Assembly (NCBI RefSeq): GCF_004027225.2
Contig: NC_044282.2
Location: 58,236,397 to 58,300,396 of the forward strand
Reading direction: 5' to 3'
Source of the DNA: Strigops habroptila
Lineage: Eukaryota > Chordata > Aves > Psittaciformes > Psittacidae
Length of the DNA: 64,000 nt
In this document: one piece after another, positions 1 to 10,800 of the stretch
How the letters are laid out: each line of letters begins with the position of its first letter
How positions within the stretch are numbered: the first letter of the stretch is position 1
Position numbers and translations under genes: made by a program
The notes under the pieces: generated by a model
The model's database searches: none
Told to the model about the DNA's origin: nothing
The model's input: only the letters and a program-made list of their open reading frames with translations

Positions 1-750
1 TCCTCTCCTGCCAGATAAATGGGTTCATTATTTCTGGTTTCCTCACAGGCCAGAAAGTGGTATTTTAAATGCATCAAAGCTATTCCGCAGCCTTGTCAAG
101 CACAGATGTTCCTCTTCTGTATCCAGTAAGTACTTGTAGTTGCATTCAGAATCTGTTCAGCTGTACCATGCAGATGCTAGTCATCAAGGACAGATACTGT
201 GCCCAGCACAGACATCTCTCGGGGTGTACAGCAGCTTTAACTCTAAGATGATGATGAGCTCTGGCTTGAACTGCTACAGGAAGCAATTAATGTAATTTCT
301 ATTAAAAAATAATAATAAATCTTCTTGGTTTTGGTTTGTGGGGTTTTATTTACTTGGTGTTATATAACATACAGTAGCCATACTGATGACATTAGCAGAC
401 TTTTTTGCAAGAAATCAGTCATTTTACAAATGATCTGATATCAACTGGTTCCACTTTCTGTATTTTTAGTCTTGTCTGTATAATCAAAATGTTAATTAAA
501 AAATATATAATATAGTACCAAAAGAGAGCAATCTCTGGTACACAAAACTGGTGAAACAATGATGTGTTTAACACACTGCTGTATCTCATAACAGTCACCA
601 AAATTAGTCAATTTTGGAAGATCGTAAGAATGGTGTCAGCACACAACAGTTCTTCCTGTCCCCTGCTGACCCCCAATTTAGCTGCCTCTTGGCACATAGC
701 TGATAACATCACAAGTGGTTAAAACGACATACAGCACTCAATACATTACT

Positions 751-858
751 AAAGGCCAGGCTGGATGGAGTTTTGAGCAACGTGGCCTGCGGCAGAGGGT
801 TGGAACTGGATGATCCTTAAGGTCCCTTCCAACCCAATTCATTCTGTGATTCTATGAT
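751..858 (+). repeat. CR1 LINE 3'-end fragment
   Basis: The end of a CR1 element: GGCCAGGCTGGATGG, then GTTGGAACTGGATGATC, then AAGGTCCCTTCCAACCC, closing with the ATTCTATGAT-type 3' terminal repeat. It carries no coding capacity and lies in CDC5L intron 1 on the antisense strand. Confidence 0.9.
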
Positions 859-1214
859 CTGTTATTTTTCTCAATGCTTTTTAGATCTATGTACATGCCT
901 AGTTTTCACAGTATACAGTGGGAGTTCTGCATTTTAGTGTCAGTTAAAACCTTTTACTTTAAACATGCATCTAATAAAGCTGACATCCTTGATTTCCCAT
1001 GTTATTTTCCTTTTCATGACCAACTGCAGTTTTGAAAGCATGTGACAGCAAAAGTGACAGAAAGGGTGTGGGTTTTTCTTTTTGTACAACACACAGATTT
1101 GTATGCACAACACACTACAGACGAAAATTGGCTGTGCCAATTTTCTCATCTGGCAGGGTCTTGAAGGGCGAAACATTCCAGCTGCCTCATACCCCTAGAG
1201 AATAAGAACCCTAT

Positions 1215-2060
1215 CTATGCACTACATGAGAGACTCCAGCTTGCAAAAGGGACATCTCCGAGGACAACACGACCAACGCACGCCCTCCAGCTGCCGTGGG
1301 GACGGTTCCTCGGGGGGGGAGAGACACGACACACGCATGGCTGAGCGTGTCCTCCCCAAGGCGCAGCCCTCAGGAGAAACATCACCGAGCTGACGAGCAG
1401 GGGGTGAGCAGGCAGGCAGGCTGCTGAGGAGCCAAGCCCACCACAGCCATGCGCCTGCAGACGCCTAATCACCTAAATTCCCACCCTCCACCCCGGAGAG
1501 GACCCAAAACGTCCTCCAGCTCCCCGCTGTTTCAGAACACCCCAATACACGACGGCGCAGCGCATGCGCGCCACGACCCCTCCACCAGCTCCTGCGCACT
1601 AGTGCGGGACAGGCCGCCCCCCCCAGCAGCTGAGGCCCCAGCCCCCAGGAGGGGTGGGAGATTAAAGCGAGCAGAGCCCTACCTCGGTGTTCCGCCACAC
1701 ACCGCCTTTGATCATAATCCGCGGCATCTTGGCGGCGAAGGGGCTGTCAGTGCGGCACAGATAAAGCGGTGAGAGGAAGGAACAGAACACTGCTCGCCTC
1801 AGCGAGGCCGCCGACACTCCGCGCAGGCGCCCTCTGCGGGGAAGCGGCGCTCTGTGCGCAGGCGCACAGAAACGGAGGGGGGGGGGGGGGGGGCGGCTGG
1901 ATCTCTGTGCATGCGCAGGCTCCGCGGCGCTGGAGCCCCCTCGGATGGCGTGTTGTGGACGCGCTTTGCGCTAGCGCCCCCCTGCGGGCCGGAGGTGCGC
2001 ACAGCGGGGGGGGGGGGCAGACAAACGGGGGAGGGAGAGGAACAGAAGCAAATGTTACAC
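1215..2060 (-). promoter_or_regulatory. CpG-island promoter of CDC5L
   Basis: This is a GC- and CpG-rich block around the CDC5L start codon, in sharp contrast to the AT-rich DNA on both sides. Upstream of the ATG, three NRF-1-like palindromic motifs (GCGCA-nn-CGC type) lie at 1821-1830, 1855-1866 and 1907-1919; a fourth, at 1560-1570, is in intron 1. Two poly-G runs (17 G at 1877-1893, 12 G at 2006-2017) lie in the distal part. No TATA box was seen. The transcription start is inferred to lie between about 1735 and 1900 and cannot be placed from sequence alone. Confidence 0.75.
1683..1727 (-). CDS. CDC5L: CDC5L, first coding exon (cell division cycle 5-like; partial gene)
   Basis: CDC5L is a Myb-repeat nuclear protein of the PRP19/NineTeen complex, needed for pre-mRNA splicing and the G2/M transition. 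The minus strand has ATG at 1727-1725 followed by 15 codons reading MPRIMIKGGVWRNTE, then a GT donor (GAG|GTAGGG) at 1682-1681. This is the highly conserved CDC5L N-terminus, where the first Myb repeat begins (tryptophan in GGVW). The exon ends in phase 0, and the family continues with D-E-I-L, which I do not find in the 1.68 kb to the left, so exon 2 lies outside the window. The ATG sits in a CpG island with NRF-1-like sites upstream, which fits a housekeeping promoter. Identification is by motif recognition; only 15 residues are visible, but they are distinctive. Confidence 0.94.
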
Positions 2061-2099
2061 TTTAGAAAACACACCTTAATTTTAAAAAAATAAAAATAA

Positions 2100-3171
2100 A
2101 ACCAAACCCACATGCATTTTCTGTAGCCCAAAAGAAAACTGAGAGAGTAGCATAGAGTAATGTAAAAAAAATGTTGCTACTCCCTTCCTTTCATTGTAGA
2201 TCCATCTGGGTGGTGGTGAACCATAGAGCAGCATGGCCCGATTCACCTGTGCTCATTTAATCACTGTGCTTACCTTCATAAGTGTTATTCACTTATTTAG
2301 TAGATACATAGCAGATAAAATAACACCCATTTCCTCAAGTTGTCATGGGTGTGATTTCCTGTTATATTTCATTGTTTTATCCAAATTCAAGGTGTGTCCA
2401 TAAACAAAATAAAGCAATTTTTTCTGTTGAAATAGAAAACTCAGTATGATTTAGGAAAAGCTTTGAGTTTTCCTAAAACTCTGCAAGAATAAAAAAAATT
2501 ACACTTTAAGTAAGGAAAAAAAAAATCAAGAACAACCTGTGTCCTTATTTTAAAAGGATTATGCCTTTACATTTAGATTTCTACAACTTGGCAGACTAAG
2601 AATCACTTCCCATCCCCAAAAGTGCAGTGCATTGCACAACAAACAAAGAGGAACCACAGAAGTCAAATACTTCATTTTTATTAGAGGCAACCATCTGCAA
2701 TAATCATTTTTACAAACTTATCAAGCTCCATGTGAAAATATCTCCTGTTGCTCTTAATTACAACTAAAAGAAACTTATGCTGTTTACAAACTCTTTAAAA
2801 AAAATTCTCCAATGAATTTATCTCCCTTAAATTGGGCTGCCTTTACTGCTGTACACCAAACTTTTAATGAATTATTCTCTACCATATTTAGCTTTCCTAA
2901 TCTCATCTGATATACAGACTTACAATTCTTTTCACCATTTTTGTTTCCTCTTTGTACCTGTTCTTCTGAATTTTTCTTCAAATAAATCATTGGTATTGTA
3001 CAGTAAGGTAAAAATTCCTCCACGCTTGTGTAACTGTTAGTATTTCTCAGAAGTGCTTTTCTTTATTCATGTCAGGATAATGTTCTTCTTTCTTACAGCT
3101 GTATTAGGTGGTCAGCTCAGTCATTCCAAGATCTGAATCACTCCTTCCCAGCTTGTAGTAAAAACACGTGT
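2100..3171. other. Intergenic DNA between CDC5L and the zinc-finger gene
   Basis: AT-rich sequence without a recognisable exon or repeat. Minus-strand AATAAA hexamers occur at about 2676-2681 and 3061-3067 and could serve as poly(A) signals for the upstream zinc-finger gene, whose 3' end is not resolved. Confidence 0.5.
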
Positions 3172-3735
3172 AGAATCACAGAATCGTAAGGGTTGGAAAG
3201 GACCTTAAGATCATCTAGTTCCAACCCCCCTACCATGGGCAGGGACACCTTGCCCTAAACCACGTGGTCCAGGGCTCTGTCCAACCTGGCCTTGAACACC
3301 GCCAGGGATGGAGCATCCACAACCTCCCTGGGCAACCCATTCCAGTGCTTCACCACCACCCTCACTGTAAAGAACTTCTTCCTTATATCTAATCTAAACT
3401 TCCCCTGTTTAACTTTGAACCCATTACCCCTTGTCCTACCACTACAGTCCCTAAGGAAGAGTCCCTCCCCAGCATCCTTGTAGACCCCCTTCAAATACTG
3501 GAAGGTTGCTATGAGGTCTCCACGCAGCCTTCTCTTCTCCAGGATGAACAGCCCCAACTCTCTCAGCCTGTCTTCATACGGGAGGTGCTCCAGCCCTCTT
3601 ATCATCCTCGTGGCCCTCCTCTGGACTCGCTCCAACAGCACCATGTCCTTTTTATGTTGAGGACACCAGAACTGTATGCAGTACTCCAAGTGAGGTCTCA
3701 CAAGAGCAGAGTAGAGGGGCAGGATCACCACCACG
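3172..3735 (-). repeat. CR1 LINE fragment with the C-terminal part of ORF2
   Basis: A minus-strand CR1 piece of about 560 bp. It has an open stretch of 159 codons (3255-3734) matching the end of the CR1 reverse-transcriptase ORF: a leucine/arginine-rich segment with [16 protein letters not shown] and [11 protein letters not shown], which are hallmarks of CR1. The 3' end at about 3172 has the typical GATTCTA repeat. The copy is 5'-truncated, as almost all CR1 copies are, so the open frame is a relic and not a gene. Confidence 0.93.
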
Positions 3736-5354
3736 GCTCAGTCACTGACATTTACTTATCTGATTTACTACAAAGAACTAGATCACTTAAAGACCTTTGC
3801 TGATCTGGCCATAACTACATGCTTCTATTCATGAATTTCGATCCACACTTGGAAATTGCATTCCACATCACAAAATGGCTATGTGACTTCTGGAGTTAAC
3901 CTGGTCCAAGCCCTGGTCCAGCTGTGACACACAGTGCTAGCTGCTCAGAACCACATTCAGGTGGCTTCCAAGGATGTCTGAAGAGGGGGACTCCACTACC
4001 TCTCTCGGCAACCATTTCCAACCTATCTCCTACATTACCAGAAAGCCTCTGCAAGATACTATCTATGTTTATAAAGAAAAACATACATTTGAGAGCAGTA
4101 AAAACACAGTGGTAGCTTCATGTTTCCATTCTCTAAATTAAGCTGTATGTTTACTCTGCTGCTTCATGGACTGAACTGTAACATCAGGGGATGGTTCGAA
4201 CCAGCCCTCTGCTACTGCCTTTCCTTGGATAACACCCATTATCAATACCACTGAATATATTACAGCCAGTGATGCCCACACAGAGCTTCTCGCAACATGT
4301 AATTCTATAAAACAATCAAAGATTCATCTAGATTTGAATATAAAGTGGAAGAAGCATCCGTCTTCACCATGGTAACAACTCCTGTTTTGCACAAGTGATC
4401 CTTACACATGGTACTGTAGATACACAGGAAAACTCTTTAACAAAATAAATTTTACAGTTCAAGATATTGCTAATTCTCAATATATCAGCAAGCGATTAAA
4501 CTAACGGAAGTTCTTTGAAAAGTATGATATTGTCTATTTTAAGAAACAGAGCATAGTAACTACCATCCTGAGAAAAGATAAGGCATTTCATACTAGCTTA
4601 ACATCAGACATTTACAAAAAAAATTGAAGATCAGTTTAAGGATTCCCAGTATCATAAAATATCTGATTAAGGACAATATCACCATTTCTGTCAGAAATTA
4701 TCAGAAGTACAGTCAAGATAACCGCTTAATCAACTTTTCACATATATACACATACAGCAAACATAACCCTGTAATCGAGTGATGACACAAACCTTTTTTC
4801 TGTAATTTTGCAAGTTTTTTTTTCTCTTCTAATACTTGCAAGAGAACCTGCGAGTAGGAAAAGCAGCTTTCAGCAGATGGGAAGCAGCACTAAGCCTCAA
4901 AACACAATGACAATTTTTAAATGCAAAGCTTTTACTACAGAACATAATGTGCACTTCCTTCCCCCCTTTAAACATTCTTTCAGATCGTAAAGTTTTGGAG
5001 TTTTTTTTAAGAAAAAAAAGTGGCACAGAATAACTGATTTAATAATCAGTTAATTATAATAATAATCAGTTTAAACTGATTAACATATCAAATCATAACT
5101 GACCTCATAACCTTAAGTTACCCAGGCATGAAAAAGCACCTCCAAGATCTTCTTTAGCACAGCCTGTGCTAGAAATGGAGCTGTTGCATAACCTGGAGCA
5201 AACCAGTACCCCAAGTTTCACCCTCTGGACCAAAACACCAGATGCATCCATTACCAGCCATTGTTCTGAGGACAGCAGAGGAACGTAAAGCAAAGAACAA
5301 ACTCAGGACATGAAAATCTCTCTACAAACAGGTGCCAACTTGCAATTCCCAAGA
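3736..5354 (-). other. Probable 3' UTR and downstream flank of the zinc-finger gene
   Basis: AT-rich sequence directly 3' of the zinc-finger stop codon on the minus strand. No other exon is recognisable. It contains a small AT-rich palindromic stretch at about 5036-5090 (repeated AATAATCAGTT and its complement). How far the 3' UTR extends is not visible; hexamer candidates lie beyond this stretch at about 3061 and 2676. Confidence 0.4.
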
Positions 5355-8008
5355 TTATATTTCAAGCTCATGTTGCTGGTTATGCTGTTCCAGAAGTTTT
5401 TTGGTAGGCAGCATCCCATTACACTTCCCACACTTGTGCTTTCCTTTGTGTGTTTTCACATGCTTTTGGAAAGCACGTTTATCAACCGTAGAAAATTTAC
5501 ACCTTCCGCAGTGCAACTTTAAATGAGTCACCAAGTGGCGCTTCAGGTGGCTAGATGTGCAGAAAGCAAGACCACACTGACTGCACTTGAATGGCTTCTC
5601 CCCTGTGTGAATCCTCATGTGTAGCTTCAGGTTTCCATTGTGGACTGTGCAATAGCCACATTCTTCACACGTGTATGTTTTGACAGGTAGCTGCTTTTGT
5701 TCATAGAGACAGCCAGTAGATGAGCTTTCTTCACAAGAGTGTGAAGCCAGATGCTGTTTCAAGGACAGCCATTTGTTTGTGGAATAGTCACAGCTCCTGC
5801 ACTTCAGATAATCTGAATTATAATGCATGACTCTGTGTCTTTTAAGGTGACTGGAAGTACGAAACTTCTTCTGACAAACACTGCAGCTGTAAGGTCTCTC
5901 ACCTGTGTGAGTTCTTACATGTAGTTTAAGATTGCTTAAAATGTAAGTAGTATACTCACACTCTGCACACTGATAGTACTGTGGCTGACTTGGTGCTAGC
6001 AAATCATTCTCTTCACCCCCCTGGACATACGGCTGTAGTCCACAGTCTTCTGAACCAAGCAAGGAATGGACACTGTTTGAACCTTCTGAGGAACCAAAAT
6101 CTCTTTCTGGACACATACCTACATGCATTTCACAATGCCATTCAAGATCCTCTAAACAACTATTTACATAGAAGCAACGGCCAAACTCATATCCATTCTT
6201 TACATGAATTAGGCTGTGTTTCTGCAAATCATTTGACGTTTTAAATGCCCTGTCGCATTCTTTACACACAAACTGTCTTTCATCTGTATGTAATTCCAGG
6301 TGCAGCCTAAAGTTGCTATGAACAGTGGTAGCATAACTGCAGTGTTGGCACCTGTATGTTTTGAATGCAGACAAATTGGAAGGCCACGTCACCTTTAGGT
6401 TTTCCACGTATTTACGATATGCATCATCATCTTGAACTTGTGAATGAGAAGCCTTGGAGTTGAAGAGAGGTTCCTCTTTGAAAATGACAGCTTCCATATG
6501 GTGTGAATTCAGAGGAACTTCTGATCTATTCCCAATAGGTAAGCTACTGCTTCCATGACTGTTTTCAGAGAATTTCTTTCTAGAACGCATTTTCTTACTG
6601 TCCCGCACACCATCTTTCTGCTTGGAGTCTACTGCTGGAGCCAGCACTCCCCCACCAAGAAAATCATTTTCTTCATCACCAGAAAGACACACAGTCTCCT
6701 GGGAATCACTGTCAGCTTTGCATATTTTTCTTTTATGATATTCACTGCTCTGATTCGTATAACCACTAGCCTTAAACTGTTCATGAAATTTCTTATGAAA
6801 GCTGAGATGTCCTTTAGTGTAAAACACCATGTTGCACTCATCACATGTATAATTCTTTACAGGTCTTTGAGTTCTCTTTCTTCCAGTTGCCAAGTCGAGT
6901 TGCTGCCCTTGGCAGGTTTCTTTCCCTGCATGTAATCTTTTGTGTCTCTTTAATGCTGTAGTGTTTGTGAACTCTGACTGGCAGAACTCACAGGAATACG
7001 GTCTAGCCCCTGTGTGTATGTAGCTATGCCTTACCATGCTTGCAAAATACAACGAAAAAAAGGTGCAAAACCTGCATTGGTACAGCTTATATCCAGCATG
7101 CCAGTACATGTGGTTCAACAAATAGGATAAGCTAACGCAGGAATAATCACATTGAGGACACTGGTAGGGTGGTCTCTCTTTATGTCCCTTCATGTGATGA
7201 ATAAAAACCCGAGGATTTGATGAAGCAAAGAAACAAATTCTGCAGGAAAAACTAACTGGCACACTCAGAGGTGTAAAGCCCCTTTCCATTTTGCTGAAAA
7301 ATTTATCATATTTACTTTCCTTTTTCTTGGTCTCAGATTGTCTTTCTTCAGATCTTCTCTCTCCAACTTTTCTCACATTTTTTCTATTTTTTCTTGCCTT
7401 TTTCAACCTAGTTATTTTCTTATGAAGCTTAAGGTGATTCTTAAGGTTGACAGAAAAGAAAAAGGTTCTTTTACAAAAGCAGCATTTATACATTTTCTTA
7501 TCTTTATGAGCTGAATAAAGATGTTTCTTTAGATGTGCACTGCATTTATAGACAGAACTACAAAACCTGCACTTCGAATTCAATCTTTCGTGCTTATTTG
7601 TAGAAGAAGATGCTTTAGGAAGGGGTTTGATGGTCATAAAATTACTTAGGCATGCTAAACCTTCTTGCTGGTTTTGGGATTCTTTACGGCTTGCATGAGG
7701 AGAAATTACTTTTTCCTGCCAACGTCTTTTTTTAGGAAACGGTGATAATGTCTTATAAATATGCTCTCCAGTAGTATTTGATTCAGCAGAAGTGAAGGCG
7801 CTCATCTCCGGTTTCCCCACCTCTTTTAGCAATTCTTCTGAAGTAGAACAACATCCATCAAGAAACAGATCAGAACAATTATAGGTAAATTGTGGTTCTT
7901 CTTTCAAGCCATGTTCCAAAAGAGAACCCAGAGTTTCATCTTCAAATTTGCTTCTCTTTCTTTTACTGTTACTGGCTTCATTATCTCCATTCACTGAAGA
8001 GTCAGGAT
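5355..8008 (-). CDS. Zinc-finger gene, coding exon 3 (all fingers)
   Basis: The acceptor TTTTTATTCCCCTATAG is followed by ATCCTGAC. The 2,654-bp exon holds all 17 fingers plus two basic linkers, and ends with a stop codon at 5355-5357 right after the last finger (H-N-Q-Q-H-E-L-E-I). Having every finger in one long terminal exon is the usual architecture of vertebrate C2H2 genes. The open frame continues 5' of the acceptor to 8048, but the strong acceptor and the phase match with exon 2 show those extra codons are intronic. Confidence 0.93.
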
Positions 8009-10555
8009 CTATAGGGGAATAAAAAGCCATCCATGACACTTCATACAATCACCAATGTTCATGATTAATTGGTAGTAATAATCCTGAATTGTCTAATGAC
8101 TTGATTGCTCTTTCCTCCTTTTGATTCCTTAATTTTCTCCTTATCTCCGCTCTCTTAATGTCTCTCTTCCAGTACCTAATGGGGCTGACAAGAAATCTGA
8201 AGAGGGACTTTTTCCAAGGGCCTGTAGGGAGAAGACAAGAGGTAATGGCTTTAACCTGACAGAGGGGAGATTTAGATTATACCTTAGGCAGAAGTTCTTC
8301 CCTGTGAGGGTGGTGAGACACTGGCACGGGTTGCCCAGAGAAGCTGTGGCTGCCCGATCCCTGGCAGTGTTCGAGGCCAGGCTGGACGGGGCTTGGAGCA
8401 ACCTGGTCTAGTGAAGGTGTCCCTGCCCATGGCAGGGGATTGGAACAAGATCATCTTTAAGGTCCCTTCCAAATCAAACCACTCTGTGACTGTGTTCTGT
8501 GTATGTGTTCACATCCCATCCCCACGCCTCTGCCAACATTTAAATACTGTTTTAAAATTAAAAATCCTAGATAGAAGCCTTCTTCCCACTTAAAGCTCTG
8601 AATTTCACTGGATAACACTGCATCCCCTATACTTTTTAAAGAACAGCTTTATGCAAAAATTCCTATAAAAGTACCATCACCAAACTTCGCTAGGGCTGCC
8701 TTCTCACAAATATGCTCCTTTTGCTTTTTTAATTTACTTTCAGATCCTTTTTTCTAATGAAAGGATGCCCTTTTGCAAACTGCAGCAGAATGCAAGAGTA
8801 CCAACTTATTTTAGTTTCATTACTTTTCACAGGAGTCTGTGAAAGAACTAAGCATACTCCAGCCAATATTCTCTTTCTTTCAACAGGAGAAGTTTAGATT
8901 AGATATAAGGAAGAAGTTCTTTACAGTGAGGGTGGTGAAGCACTGGAATGGGTTGCCCAGGGAGGTTGTGGATGCTCCATCCCTGGCGGTGTGCAAGGCC
9001 AGGTTCGACAGAGCCTTGGGCCATATGGTTTAGGGCAAGGTGTCCCTGCCCATGGCAGGGGGGTTGGAACTAGATGATCTTAAGGTCCTTTCCAACCCTT
9101 ACTATTCTATGATTCTATTCTTCCTACACACTTTCCTACCTACTTCAAAAACTTGAGATTTCTTAGGCTTTTGCACTAGGCTTATTAACAAGTTACCTTT
9201 CATTTCAACAATTGTCTCAATCTCCTTGTGGATTTCTGGTTGTTTCTCTTGACTGCCACCATTTGCAACACTGACAGGTTTCTCTTCATGTTTGCACATC
9301 TCTGCCAATGTCAGCTGGCTGTTTGTTTTGATGGTATCGTCTCTACCCTTGATGCCAGCAGAGAAGAGAGGAGGAATATTCTGAGAGCCGTCACCACCAT
9401 CACATTTTTCTCTGTCACTGGCTTCATTTCTCTCTGAAAGCTGTGTTTTGCAAGATGATGTAGGGAACACGTAATTTTGATTTTCATCTGTGCCTGCACC
9501 ACACCCATCAGTTAAAGACAATTCTGATTTGTTACACACACTCCCAGTAACCTGTTTTTCTTCAGCGCATGTCATACTATTATCCTCATTTGAAGCAGTC
9601 TTGTTTTCTTCCCAAATGCTTATGCTGTTACTGTCATTTGAAGGTGTCCCATTACTTTGTAGGAGAACACTACTGTTCAAGTTCACCTCCAGCTCATCCT
9701 CCTCCTTTGACTTGGGAACCAACACTGCTTGCTCCTCAGAGTCACCTGGGAGGAAATCATCATCGCTCAGCACAAGCACGGTGATAGGCAGAACAATTTC
9801 AAAGACATCTGGCTCTGAGGACAGACAAAAATAGTATTAATACTATTTCCAAAATACTGCATACATTTCTGGTGTCTCCAACACAAAAAGGACACAGAAC
9901 TGTTGGAACAAGCCCAGAGGAGGGCCACGAGGATAAGGGGGCTGGAGCACCTCCCGTATGAAGACAGGCTGAGAGAGTTGGGGCTGTTCAGCCTGGAGAT
10001 GAGAAGCTGCTTGCAGACCTCAGAGCAGACTTCCAGTATCTCAAGGGGGCCTACAAGGATGCTGGGGAGGGACTCTTCATTAAGGACTGTAGCGATAGGA
10101 CAAGGGGTAATGGGTTTAAACTTAAACAGGGAAGTTCAGGTTAGACCTTAGAAAGCAGCTCTTCCCTGTGAGGGTGCTGAGGCCCTGACACAAGTTGTCC
10201 AGAGAAGCTGTGGCTGCCCCACCGCTGGCAGTGTTCAAGGTCAGGTTGGACGGGGCTTGGACCAACCTGGTCTAGTGGAAGGTGTCCCTGCCCGTGGCAG
10301 GGGGTTGGACCTGGATGATGTTTAAGGTCCCTTCCAACCCAAACCGTCCTGCGATTCTACAACCGCCGCTGTGTCGCGCGCCGGCCACTGCGCAGGCCCA
10401 AGCCCAAGCCCAGGCCCAGGCCGCCGCCGTACCGGCCCTGCGCACGGGACGCGGTCGGCGGGAAGCGTTCCCTGGCCCCCGCTGGGTCCCTACCAGGGAA
10501 GCGTGCACCTACCGCTGTCGTCCACCGGCTCCGAGCTCTCCTGCGCCACCGACAT
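5355..10555 (-). CDS. C2H2 zinc-finger protein, 17 fingers, 1,104 aa (complete, three coding exons)
   Basis: A probable sequence-specific nuclear DNA-binding protein. The joined coding exons are 10555-10513, 9814-9197 and 8008-5355 (43 + 618 + 2,654 bp), all with GT/AG junctions, giving 1,104 residues. Residues 1-220 are acidic and free of fingers, with a SUMO-interaction-like core VLVLSDDD at 27-34. Basic nuclear-localisation-like stretches lie at 235-241 (SKRKRSK), 312-316 and 417-452. Fingers of the C-x2-C-x12-H-x3/4-H type run from about residue 367 to the C-terminus. I count 17, in clusters of 2, 5, 3 and 7, some joined by H-T-G-E-K/R-P linkers. One finger (about 827-849) has phenylalanine at its first cysteine position. 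There is no KRAB, SCAN or BTB domain. I do not recognise the orthologue. Targets and sign of regulation are unknown. Confidence 0.92.
8170..8495 (+). repeat. CR1 LINE 3' fragment
   Basis: Typical CR1 end: GGCTGCCC...CCCTGGCAGTGTTC, GGCCAGGCTGGACGGGGCTT and GTGTCCCTGCCCATGGCAGG. It lies in intron 2 of the zinc-finger gene, antisense to it. The element is 5'-truncated. Confidence 0.92.
8886..9119 (+). repeat. CR1 LINE 3' fragment
   Basis: CR1 end beginning AGAAGTTTAGATTAGATAT and closing in the repeated ATTCTATGATTCTATT. It lies in intron 2 of the zinc-finger gene and ends only 78 bp before the donor side of exon 2. It is very similar in wording to the minus-strand copy at 3172-3735, so both belong to the same subfamily. 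Confidence 0.92.
9197..9814 (-). CDS. Zinc-finger gene, coding exon 2 (acidic N-terminal region)
   Basis: The acceptor is preceded by TTTTTGTCTGTCCTCAG. The exon is 618 bp and ends AAAG|GTAACT at 9197. It encodes residues 15-221, rich in Glu, Asp, Ser and Asn, with no predicted fold visible apart from a hydrophobic segment at 18-31 that runs into an acidic cluster (LSDDD). The entering and leaving split codons both fit the neighbouring exons. Confidence 0.9.
9872..10359 (+). repeat. CR1 LINE fragment next to the zinc-finger promoter
   Basis: A CR1 piece of about 490 bp starting in the RT C-terminal region (GGAACAAGCCCAGAGGAGGG) and ending with GCGATTCTAC. It makes up most of intron 1 of the zinc-finger gene and runs directly into the CpG island; its 3' end is about 150 bp from the exon 1 donor. 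Confidence 0.92.
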
Positions 10556-10800
10556 CTCGCGGCCCGCTCCCGTCTGCTCCCGCTGGCAACCAAGCAGCCC
10601 TACGCACAAGGCCGCAGCAGCACTCCGCATGCGCCCGCCCTGCGTACATACATAGGCGGGCGGGGAGCAGCGCAGCCCTCGGCGCCATTTCCCAGCGGGC
10701 AGGGGGTAGGAGAGGGGCGGGGTGTGCGCGGCTGCCGTCTCCTGATTGGAGGGAGCGGCCAGGGGGCGTGGCCTGAGCAGGGTGGGGTGTCCGCCTCACT
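10360..10800 (-). promoter_or_regulatory. CpG-island promoter of the zinc-finger gene
   Basis: GC- and CpG-dense block spanning coding exon 1. It contains an NRF-1-like motif (CCGCATGCGCC, 10625-10635) 70 bp upstream of the ATG, a second similar site (CTGCGCAGGCC, 10388-10398) in intron 1, and a GCCATTT element at 10682-10688 that resembles a YY1 site. A short hexamer array of GCCCAA/GCCCAG units lies at 10394-10423. No TATA box was seen. Confidence 0.7.
10513..10555 (-). CDS. Zinc-finger gene, coding exon 1
   Basis: ATG at 10555-10553, then 14 codons ([14 protein letters not shown]) and one base of codon 15 before the donor GTAGGT at 10512. It lies in a CpG island, which supports this ATG as the true start. 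The split codon (G|AG, Glu15) joins exactly to the acceptor at 9815. Confidence 0.88.

Noticed and set aside
1215-2131. Several overlapping open frames on both strands
   Set aside because: They arise from the stop-poor, GC-rich CpG island; only the 15-codon CDC5L exon has conserved coding content and a splice site.
3255-3734. 159-codon open frame on the minus strand
   Set aside because: It is the C-terminal part of a CR1 reverse-transcriptase ORF in a truncated element, not a host gene.
8009-8048. Extra 13 codons at the start of the long zinc-finger open frame
   Set aside because: A strong acceptor at 8010-8009 and the phase match with exon 2 show these codons are intronic.
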